The notes under the pieces were generated by a model. That model was not told the origin of the DNA, ran no database searches, and saw only the letters and a program-made list of their open reading frames with translations. A stretch of 16,011 bases of DNA, taken from Thermoleophilia bacterium (GTDB lineage: Bacteria; Actinomycetota; Thermoleophilia; Miltoncostaeales; Miltoncostaeaceae). Within the stretch, counting starts at the first letter, position 1. Each line of letters begins with the position of its first letter. Of this stretch, positions 1-5,942 are shown piece by piece. Location: the NCBI GenBank assembly GCA_017882555.1, contig JADGPH010000252.1, positions 1 to 16,011 on the forward strand. The letters are read 5' to 3'. A program made the position numbers and the translations under genes.

Positions 1-1544
1 CCCAGCCAAGCAACGCGGTGGGCCCATTCGGGGCGCGAGATCGGCCGATCGCTGCGGTAATGCGCCCCGCGGCTCTCGGCGCGATGGCGTGCCGCCATGA
101 GCGACAGACGGGCCAGGGTCAGTTCGTTGCGCGTGTCGGAGTCCGCGGGCTCGCGGCGACCCTCGAGCGCGGCAAGGGCGCGTCGCATGGTGTCCTCATC
201 ACGCTCGAGCCCCATCGTCGCCCACATCAACGTGGGGATGCTCTCGGTGTCGTCGGTGGACGTTGCCGCTGTCCGCCGTGGCAGCGCGACCGGGTCGCAC
301 GCCCACCAGTCGCGGCCCTTGGAGGCGAGATCATCGGCACAGCGCGCGGCCATGACCGCCGCTTCCAACAGGCTGTTGGACGCCAACCGGTTGGCGCCAT
401 GGAGCCCGGTCGCGGCGCATTCCCCGATCGCGTAGAGCCCGACCAGGGTCGTGCGGCCGGAGAGGTCGGCGACCACACCGCCGATGGCGTAGTGCGCCGC
501 GGGCGTGATCGGGATCAGATCGCGTGCGAGATCGAGGCCGACGTCCGCGCAGACCCTCGAGACGGTGGGGAAGCGCTCGTGGACCCAGTCCGGGACCAGA
601 TGGGTCAGGTCAAGGGTGACCTCTCCACCGGTCGCACGTGCGGTCCGCGCGACCGCGCGGGCGACCACATCCCGTGGGCCGAGTTCGGCCAACGGGTGCT
701 CGTCGAGCATGAATCGCCGGCCGTCCGGATCGCGCAGGTACCCGCCTTCGCCGCGGACGGCTTCGCTGATCAAGGGCAAGGGAGATCCGCCGATGGCGAG
801 CGCGGTGGGGTGGAACTGGACCATCTCAAGATCAGCGACCGCGGCGCCGGCGTGCGCGGCAAGTGCCACACCGTCGCCGGTGGCGGTCGAGGGGTTGGTG
901 GTACGCGAGAACAGGTGACCTGCCCCACCGGTCGCCAGTACGACCGCGTGCGCGGTTATGGATCCGAGCTCACCCGCCGGTCCTTCGGTAAGGACTCCGC
1001 CTACGCGGCCGTCGCGCATTCGGATATCCCGGACCCGGGTGTACTCGCGCACCTCGATCCGCGGGTCCAGGCGCACGGCTTCGCGGAGCGCCTCGATGAT
1101 CCGAGCGCCCGTGGAATCGCCGCCGGCGTGCACGATGCGGTCGGCCGAATGCGCCCCTTCGCGTCCGAGCGCAAGCCGTGCGCCATCGCGGTCAAACGGC
1201 ACTCCCAGGGCTTGGAGGATTGCGATGCTCTCCGGGCCCTTGGCGACGGCTTCCGCAACGATTCCCGGATCACAGAGTCCGGCTCCGGCCTCGAGGGTGT
1301 CCTTGAAATGGGCACCGATGTGATCATCGGGGCCCATGGCCGCTGCGATTCCGCCCTGGGCATGGATGCTATTGCCCTCACCGAGCGCCGTCTTGGTGAC
1401 GAGGACCACCGGACGGTGAGGCGCCGCCCGCAAAGCGACCAGAAGCCCCGCGAGACCGCTTCCCACGATGACCACCGGATCGCCGAGGCCGTGGGATCTG
1501 ACGTCGTTTACGTCAAGATGACGTAATTCCAGGAGACTCCTCAT
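1..1544 (-). CDS. nadB: L-aspartate oxidase NadB (C-terminus beyond window edge)
   Basis: Flavoprotein that oxidises L-aspartate to iminoaspartate, the first step of de novo NAD synthesis; NadA then uses the product. Visible: 514 codons read in from an ATG at 1544 and stay open to base 3. The FAD-binding GSGLAG lies at residues 28-33, SIHAQGGIAAA at 59-69, GREGAHSADRIVHAGGDSTG at 127-146, TGGAGHLF at 205-212, QFHPT at 243-247, EAVRGEGG at 261-268, GPRD at 289-292, PAAHYAIGG at 348-356 and GLHGANRLASNSLLE at 380-394. The C-terminal helical domain motif ESRGAHYRSD is at 490-499. The family's conserved active-site residues are therefore all present (H245, R291, H351, R386). Usual length is about 530, so only a short tail is missing. 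The ATG gives about 23 residues before the flavin fold; a GTG at codon 24 (about 1475) is an alternative. No Shine-Dalgarno sequence is visible. Divergent from hisC. Confidence 0.96.
   Translation of the reverse strand, partial: MRSLLELRHLDVNDVRSHGLGDPVVIVGSGLAGLLVALRAAPHRPVVLVTKTALGEGNSIHAQGGIAAAMGPDDHIGAHFKDTLEAGAGLCDPGIVAEAVAKGPESIAILQALGVPFDRDGARLALGREGAHSADRIVHAGGDSTGARIIEALREAVRLDPRIEVREYTRVRDIRMRDGRVGGVLTEGPAGELGSITAHAVVLATGGAGHLFSRTTNPSTATGDGVALAAHAGAAVADLEMVQFHPTALAIGGSPLPLISEAVRGEGGYLRDPDGRRFMLDEHPLAELGPRDVVARAVARTARATGGEVTLDLTHLVPDWVHERFPTVSRVCADVGLDLARDLIPITPAAHYAIGGVVADLSGRTTLVGLYAIGECAATGLHGANRLASNSLLEAAVMAARCADDLASKGRDWWACDPVALPRRTAATSTDDTESIPTLMWATMGLERDEDTMRRALAALEGRREPADSDTRNELTLARLSLMAARHRAESRGAHYRSDRPISRPEWAHRVAWL
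1508..1526. promoter_or_regulatory. 19-bp palindrome in nadB 5' end (second candidate operator)
   Basis: TTACGTCAAGATGACGTAA is a perfect inverted repeat with 8-base arms and a 3-base spacer, inside nadB codons 7-12 if the ATG at 1544 is used. A further TGACGT at 1499-1504 forms an overlapping inverted repeat with ACGTCA at 1510-1515, making a small cluster of TGACGT half-sites. As transcribed RNA it could form a short hairpin instead of binding a protein. Confidence 0.45.
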
Positions 1545-1556
1545 GTCAATTTGACA
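1544..1556. promoter_or_regulatory. 13-bp palindrome over nadB -10/start (candidate operator)
   Basis: TGTCAATTTGACA is a perfect inverted repeat with 6-base arms around one central base. It covers the first base of the nadB start codon and most of the proposed -10 box. It resembles the core of the palindrome at 1508-1526: both fit yGTCAAnnTGACr, and the two centres are 33 bp apart, about three helical turns. Form and position suit a repressor of NAD synthesis, but I cannot assign a regulator family. Confidence 0.5.
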
Positions 1557-1582
1557 ATAATTACCCGAGGCGGCGGCCGCAA
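1554..1582 (-). promoter_or_regulatory. Candidate nadB promoter, leaderless-type
   Basis: On the minus strand TTGCGG (1582-1577) is followed by a 17-base spacer and TATTGT (1559-1554). The nadB ATG lies 9 bases beyond, so transcription would start at or very near the start codon. This is one of the few AT-rich patches in the window. The -35 is weak (3 of 6 matches). Its -10 falls inside the palindrome at 1544-1556, so a repressor bound there would block it. Predicted by eye only. Confidence 0.45.
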
Positions 1583-1649
1583 GCACATCGGGTGCGGTGC
1601 ACGGAGGGCGCGTGGCCGAGGCGGCGGGCCGCCGGCGCACACGGTCTCG

Positions 1650-1666
1650 TAGACTCGGCGACGATG
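1650..1666 (+). promoter_or_regulatory. Candidate -10 element and leaderless start of hisC
   Basis: TAGACT (1650-1655) matches TANNNT and lies 8 bases before the ATG at 1664. No Shine-Dalgarno sequence precedes that ATG. The -35 region is GC-rich with no TTGACA match. The same arrangement recurs at aroA (TAGTCT, 7 bases before ATG). The rest of 1557-1649 between nadB and hisC shows no gene. Confidence 0.45.
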
Positions 1667-2764
1667 TCGTTGATTATCTCTTCACGCCTCGCGGCAATTC
1701 CGTACTACGAGCCGGGTCTGACAACAGCCGACGTGCTGGCCCGCTACGGACTCGACGCGGCGATCAAGCTCGCCTCGAACGAGAGCCCATATGCGCCGCT
1801 CGAGGAGGTGCAGCAGGTCGTGCGTCAGGGCAGCGCGGGGCTCAATCGGTACCCGGACGGGGCGGCTCGGGCGCTGCGCCGCGAGATCGCCGATCTCCAC
1901 GGCATCGAGTTCGCGCAGGTCGTGATCGGCAACGGCTCATGCGATCTACTGCTGCTTGCCGGCCAAGCGCTGCTTGATCCCGGTACCACGCTGGTCCACC
2001 CCGCGCCGTCGTTTGGGCTCTATCGGCATCTCGCTGCCGCCGCCGGGGCGGAGGCGATTGCCGTGCCGCTAGATGATCACGGGCGCAATGATCTGGCCGC
2101 AATGGCAGCCGCGATCGATGAGCGAACGCGCTTGGTGATCTTGTGCAGCCCCAATAACCCCACCGGGGGATATCTTGCGGCACCGGTGGTCGAGGCGTTC
2201 CTGGATACGGTGCCCGCCGATCTGCCGATCCTGCTTGACGAAGCGTACTACGATTTCGTGAGCGAAGCCGATCGCGGTCGGCCACTGAGTCAGGCTCGCC
2301 ACCGTCCAAACCTGCTGCTGTTGCGGACGTTTTCCAAGGCCCACGGCTTGTGTGGCCTGCGCGTGGGGTATGGGATGGGCAGTCCTGAGTGGATCGCCGC
2401 GATCGACCGTGTGCGGCAGCCCTTCAACACCTCGACACTCGCCCAAGCCGCGGCCTTGGAGAGCCTGCGCCACCCGGTCGCCCTTGACCGCCGGATTCAG
2501 GAAACCATCTCCGAACGGGCGCGCGTTGCGGCGGCCCTCACCGCGATGGGAGTACGCTTTACGCCGAGCCAGGCGAACTTCATACTGGTTGCGCCAGATG
2601 CGGACGGAGTCCACGAGCGCTTGCTCGCTGCAGGGGTTATCGTCCGGGACGGTGCTGTGTTGGGATGCCCAGGTTCGTTGCGGGTGTCTCTCGGCACACC
2701 GATCGAAAACGATGCGTTTCTCGGAGCGCTCGCCGTGATTCTCGGGCGTTCCGCGCCCGCCTAA
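1664..2764 (+). CDS. hisC: HisC-family aminotransferase (histidinol-phosphate / aromatic)
   Basis: PLP-dependent fold-type I aminotransferase of 366 residues, the usual HisC size. Seen: KLASNESPYAP near residue 37, RYPDG, NGSCDLLL, SPNNPTGG, LDEAYYDF with D192 (pyridine nitrogen contact), and TFSKAHGLCGLRVGYG with the PLP lysine at K225. The C-terminal RVSLGTPIENDAFL is also typical. HisC enzymes convert imidazole-acetol phosphate plus glutamate to histidinol phosphate, and related or broad-specificity members transaminate phenylpyruvate, 4-hydroxyphenylpyruvate or prephenate. No other his gene is nearby, whereas aroF and tyrA follow at 45 and 14 bases, so a role in Tyr/Phe synthesis, alone or in addition, is likely (inference). 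The ATG at 1664 was preferred over 1592 because homology begins there and a -10-like box sits between the two. Confidence 0.88.
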   Translation: MSLIISSRLAAIPYYEPGLTTADVLARYGLDAAIKLASNESPYAPLEEVQQVVRQGSAGLNRYPDGAARALRREIADLHGIEFAQVVIGNGSCDLLLLAGQALLDPGTTLVHPAPSFGLYRHLAAAAGAEAIAVPLDDHGRNDLAAMAAAIDERTRLVILCSPNNPTGGYLAAPVVEAFLDTVPADLPILLDEAYYDFVSEADRGRPLSQARHRPNLLLLRTFSKAHGLCGLRVGYGMGSPEWIAAIDRVRQPFNTSTLAQAAALESLRHPVALDRRIQETISERARVAAALTAMGVRFTPSQANFILVAPDADGVHERLLAAGVIVRDGAVLGCPGSLRVSLGTPIENDAFLGALAVILGRSAPA

Positions 2765-2790
2765 CCACTTGCAGCACCGGTCGACACCAA

Positions 2791-2797
2791 AAAAGGA
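2791..2797 (+). promoter_or_regulatory. Ribosome binding site of aroF
   Basis: AAAAGGA lies 12 bases before the ATG at 2810 (15 before the ATG at 2813), a slightly long but usable spacing. It stands out in an otherwise GC-rich 45-base gap after hisC, which shows no terminator hairpin. Confidence 0.45.
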
Positions 2798-2809
2798 CAT
2801 CCCAAAGCC

Positions 2810-3856
2810 ATGATGATCGTGATGAAACAGGGGGCGACTGATGAGCAGATCGCCCACGTCATCGAACGGATCGAGCGGGCCGGTGCGACGGCGCACGCCT
2901 CGCGCGGCGAGTTTGTCACGGTGATCGGGGCGATCGGCGACGATCGCGAGTTGGTCGCTAGCATGCAGCTCGAGGGCGAACCGGGTGTCGAGCGGGTCGT
3001 GCCGATTCTCAAGCCCTACAAGCTCGTCTCGCGTGACTTCCGCGGCCCGGACGCCACGATCGAGATCGCCGGGCGCAAGATCGGAGGCGAGAATTTCTGC
3101 CTGATCGCCGGTCCGTGCACGGTCGAATCGCGTGAGCAAACGCTGACGACAGCGAAGGTCGTGCGTGACGCGGGTGCGGCGCTGTTGCGTGGCGGCGCCT
3201 ACAAGCCGCGCACCTCGCCCTACAGTTTCCAAGGGCTCGGTCGCGAGGCCCTTGAGATCCTCGCTGAGGCTCGCGAGATGACCGGGTTGCCGGTCGTCAC
3301 CGAGGTCATGGACGTCCGGCAGATCGAGGACGTCCTCGAGGTCGCCGACGTCATCCAGCTCGGGGCCCGCAACATGCAGAACTTCGATCTGCTCAAAGAG
3401 GTCGGCAAGACGGGGGTCGCCGTACTTCTCAAGCGCGGTCTGTCGGCCACCATCGAAGAGTGGTTGTTGTCGGCCGAGTACATCGCCCGAGAAGGCAACG
3501 AGCGCGTGATCCTGTGTGAGCGCGGCATCCGAACATTTGAGACCGCCTACCGTTCGACGCTCGACATCTCGGCTGTCCCGGTTGTCAAGTCGCTATCGGG
3601 TCTGCCGGTCATCGTCGACCCCTCGCACGCCGCCGGCCGGCGCGATTGGATCCTGCCGATGGCCCGAGCGGCCGTGGTGGCCGGAGCCGACGGGCTGATC
3701 GTCGAGGTGCACCCGACACCTGAGACCGCGTTGTGCGACGGTCCGCAGGCCCTCTACGCCGACACGTTTGCGGCTTGGGTGGCCGACGTGAAGCGTTGCG
3801 TGGACCTCATGGGCAAGATCATGGCGGGCTCTGAGCCTGTCGTCGTCGGCGCGTAG
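2810..3856 (+). CDS. aroF: 3-deoxy-7-phosphoheptulonate (DAHP) synthase, type I-beta
   Basis: Condenses phosphoenolpyruvate and erythrose-4-phosphate, the committed step into the shikimate pathway; cytoplasmic TIM barrel. Residues 1-70 form the N-terminal ferredoxin-like (ACT-type) regulatory domain found in Thermotoga-type enzymes. The catalytic barrel then shows FCLIAGPCTVES (96-107), LRGGAYKPRTSPYSFQGLG (126-144), VTEVMDV, QLGARNMQN, LLKRGLSATIEEW and IVDPSHAAGRRD (268-279). The expected metal ligands are all visible: C103, H273, E299 and D310. At 348 residues the length is normal for the subclass. The domain suggests feedback inhibition by Tyr and/or Phe (family knowledge). Two tandem ATGs (2810, 2813) are possible starts. 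Second gene of the hisC-aroF-tyrA operon. Confidence 0.97.
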   Translation: MMIVMKQGATDEQIAHVIERIERAGATAHASRGEFVTVIGAIGDDRELVASMQLEGEPGVERVVPILKPYKLVSRDFRGPDATIEIAGRKIGGENFCLIAGPCTVESREQTLTTAKVVRDAGAALLRGGAYKPRTSPYSFQGLGREALEILAEAREMTGLPVVTEVMDVRQIEDVLEVADVIQLGARNMQNFDLLKEVGKTGVAVLLKRGLSATIEEWLLSAEYIAREGNERVILCERGIRTFETAYRSTLDISAVPVVKSLSGLPVIVDPSHAAGRRDWILPMARAAVVAGADGLIVEVHPTPETALCDGPQALYADTFAAWVADVKRCVDLMGKIMAGSEPVVVGA

Positions 3857-3870
3857 AGCTGACGAACTCC

Positions 3871-4980
3871 ATGCGTCCGATCCCTGGCCCGATCGCCATT
3901 GTGGGGATCGGGCTCATGGGCGGGTCGCTGGGGCTCGCGCTGCGTGCCGCGGGTGCCGAGCAGGTCGTTGGCTTCGACCCCAATTCGGAGGCGCTGGCCC
4001 AGGCTCGTGAGCTTGGTGCGATCACCCAGATTGCCGGGTCGGTCGCCGAAGCCGTTCGCGATGTGGCATGCGTGTTTGTGGCAGCACCGCTCGGGCTTGT
4101 CGCCCAGGTGGCGCGAGAGGTGCTGGCCGTCGCGCCCCGCGATTGTGTGGTCTCGGACCTGGGGTCGGCCAAGCGCGTCGTAATCGACGCATTGAGCGCC
4201 GGTGAGCGCGCGCGGTTTATCGGTGGGCACCCGGTGTGCGGGGGGGAGGTCTCGGGGGTCGCGGCGGCCCGCGAGGATCTCTACCGCGGAGCGACTTGGT
4301 TTCTCACCCCGACCGTCGAAGCCCGACCGGATCTGTACGAGCGGGTCTATGCGGTGATCTCGGCCACCGGCGCACACCCTGCGGCGATCGATGCCGAGGT
4401 CCACGATCGCTTGATGGCCCTCGTCAGCCACCTCCCCCACGTCCTGGCGGCCGCGCTGATCCATCAGGCCGCCGCGACAACGCCGGGGGGGCGCGAGGCA
4501 CTACGCTCGGCGGGGCCGTCGTTCGACGACCTGACCCGCGTTGCCGGGGCAAACCCGCCGATGTGGGCCGACATCTTGATCGCCAATCGCGATGCGGTCG
4601 TCGCGGCGATGCACGACTATCGTGCGCGGCTCGCATGGGTCGAGCAGGCCATTATCGACGGCGATCATGAGCGGCTCGTTGAGTTTGTCGCGGGTGCTGC
4701 TGCGGGACGGCGTCGATTGCGTGCCGATCGGGGCCCCGATGACCCGATGGCCGAGCCGTGGGAGATCGTCGTCGGCATCCCCGATCGCCCGGGCGCGGTG
4801 TCGGAGATCACTACGGCCCTCGGGCACGGCCACATCAACATCGCCGATCTGGTGCTGCGTCCGGGACCACCCGGGGGTGTGGGCGAGTTCGTCGTGCGCG
4901 TCGCGGGTGGCGCGGTGGCCACCGCGGCCGTTGAGAGGATCGCCGCGCTGGGCTTTCACGCCGATGCGAGCCCGGTCTAG
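3871..4980 (+). CDS. tyrA: Prephenate dehydrogenase with C-terminal ACT domain
   Basis: Oxidatively decarboxylates prephenate to 4-hydroxyphenylpyruvate in tyrosine synthesis. Arogenate use cannot be excluded from sequence. Seen: Rossmann motif IVGIGLMGGSLGLAL (10-24) for NAD(P), SDLGSAK (95-101), GGHPVCGGEVSG (118-129) with H120, SHLPH (186-190) at the start of the dimerising helical domain, and DLTR with R223, the probable substrate carboxylate contact. Residues about 297-369, beginning WEIVVGIPDRPGAVSEITTALG, form an ACT domain, so tyrosine feedback control is likely. The more common motif is GGHPMAGSE; the HPVCGGE variant here fits my recollection of deep actinobacterial enzymes. It starts 14 bases after aroF with no clear Shine-Dalgarno sequence, and ends in a CTAG shared with the convergent hydrolase gene. 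Confidence 0.95.
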   Translation: MRPIPGPIAIVGIGLMGGSLGLALRAAGAEQVVGFDPNSEALAQARELGAITQIAGSVAEAVRDVACVFVAAPLGLVAQVAREVLAVAPRDCVVSDLGSAKRVVIDALSAGERARFIGGHPVCGGEVSGVAAAREDLYRGATWFLTPTVEARPDLYERVYAVISATGAHPAAIDAEVHDRLMALVSHLPHVLAAALIHQAAATTPGGREALRSAGPSFDDLTRVAGANPPMWADILIANRDAVVAAMHDYRARLAWVEQAIIDGDHERLVEFVAGAAAGRRRLRADRGPDDPMAEPWEIVVGIPDRPGAVSEITTALGHGHINIADLVLRPGPPGGVGEFVVRVAGGAVATAAVERIAALGFHADASPV

Positions 4981-5840
4981 CCGGACAACCGCACTCCTGC
5001 GCCGGGCGTCTGTCGGTCCAGAAACGCCCCGATGATCCGCGACAGACTCCCGCCGCGCCAGGCGAGCGGACTCTGGCCAGGGTCTTCGACGACAAACTCG
5101 GCCCGAGGGATGCGTGCGGCGTACTCCTGGGCAACGGCGATCGGGTGGTCGGGGTCCATCTCGTCGCGGCTGGCCACGATGAGCGTCGGCGCGCGAATCG
5201 CCTCCAGGGCCGCGAGTCCTGCGAAGGCCGCCGAGCGCGGGATTGCCCGCAGGGCGGCAGCAACCCCGGTGGGATAGAGGTGACGCTCAAGGCGTTGCCG
5301 CATCACGATCCGCACGGTCTCACTCATGTTTGGGGGGACCCGTGGCGCGCCATAGGCCGCCAGAAAGCCATCCACGCCACCCTGCTCCAGGCCCTCGGCC
5401 AGCGCATCCCAATGGGCGAGGTTTGGGCTCGGCGCGCCGCGGTGGGCGGGCGTGATGATCACGAGCGCTTCGACGAGTTCGGGGTATCGCAGCGCGACGT
5501 TGATCGCCGTCGCCGACCCCATCGATTGACCAACCAGACTGACCCGGTCGAGGTCGGCGGCCGCACACACCGCCCGTGCGTCGTCGCCAAGCACGTCATA
5601 CCCGTATCGATGTGGGTCGATGGCCGGGGTGGAGGCTCCGTGCCCACGGGCGTCGTAGCTGATCAGCGTCCGGCCACCGCGCGCGAGCGCCGTCGATCCA
5701 TGCAAGACGTAGCGCCGCGTTGCGGTAAGGCCGTGCAACAAGAGAATCGCGGCCCCGGTTCCGACGCGTTCGGCCGCCAGGGTCGTGTCGTCGCGCGCGA
5801 GGACGAACGGCTGTGGGTCGATCTCGAGGGCATGGGTCAT
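4977..5840 (-). CDS. Alpha/beta-fold hydrolase, lacking the usual C-terminal catalytic His
   Basis: A 287-residue single-domain alpha/beta hydrolase with no signal peptide or membrane segment; substrate unknown. Seen: LLLHGLTATRRY (33-44) with the HG oxyanion motif, SYDARGHGAS (61-70), the nucleophile elbow GQSMGS with S106, and after APTLIVASRDEMDPDHP (217-233) a candidate acidic residue D226 or D229. Where the catalytic histidine normally sits (G-H-S), the sequence reads DPGQSPLAWRGGSLS (253-267), with Gln256. No histidine occurs after H232. It may be inactive, may use another residue, or may belong to a PGxSPLAW subfamily with altered chemistry. The start is the ATG at 5840; an in-frame stop lies a few codons upstream. 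TAGCGT at 5855-5850 may be its -10, 9 bases before the ATG. Apparently monocistronic; converges on tyrA. Confidence 0.88.
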   Translation of the reverse strand: MTHALEIDPQPFVLARDDTTLAAERVGTGAAILLLHGLTATRRYVLHGSTALARGGRTLISYDARGHGASTPAIDPHRYGYDVLGDDARAVCAAADLDRVSLVGQSMGSATAINVALRYPELVEALVIITPAHRGAPSPNLAHWDALAEGLEQGGVDGFLAAYGAPRVPPNMSETVRIVMRQRLERHLYPTGVAAALRAIPRSAAFAGLAALEAIRAPTLIVASRDEMDPDHPIAVAQEYAARIPRAEFVVEDPGQSPLAWRGGSLSRIIGAFLDRQTPGAGVRLSG

Positions 5841-5842
5841 GA

Positions 5843-5864
5843 CATCTGCACGCTAGATGATCAT
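5843..5864. repeat. Short inverted repeats in the divergent intergenic region
   Basis: CATCT (5843-5847) and AGATG (5855-5859) form an inverted repeat with a 7-base spacer, followed by the overlapping palindrome ATGATCAT (5857-5864). They sit directly upstream of the hydrolase start and overlap its proposed -10 box. They could be an operator, but short arms like these also arise by chance. Confidence 0.25.
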
Positions 5865-5908
5865 GCCTGCGGTCGCCGTGCCGGGCGGAGCGGGCGTTCA
5901 TGGCTCGC

Positions 5909-5914
5909 TATTTA
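5909..5914 (+). promoter_or_regulatory. Candidate -10 element for the gene at 5943
   Basis: TATTTA is an isolated AT-rich hexamer in the 102-base divergent gap. It would give a leader of roughly 20 bases before the ATG at 5943. No convincing -35 or Shine-Dalgarno sequence accompanies it. Confidence 0.3.
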
Positions 5915-5942
5915 AGGACGGTCTGCGCGATGATGAGCGGCG

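Noticed and set aside
18..1526. 502-codon open frame on the plus strand
   Set aside because: Exactly opposite nadB, which has every family motif on the minus strand. The plus-strand translation is Arg/Gly-rich with no recognisable domain, a typical high-GC shadow.
1551..1556. Perfect TTGACA -35 box on the plus strand, upstream of hisC
   Set aside because: No -10-like sequence at 16-19 bases downstream on the plus strand; it is better explained as one arm of the palindrome at 1544-1556.
1592..1663. N-terminal extension of the hisC product from ATG 1592
   Set aside because: The 24 extra residues are Arg/Gly-rich and unlike HisC N-termini, and the -10-like TAGACT at 1650 lies inside them.
2069..3232. 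387-codon open frame on the minus strand opposite hisC and aroF
   Set aside because: Antisense shadow of two firmly identified genes, spanning their junction with no coherent protein.
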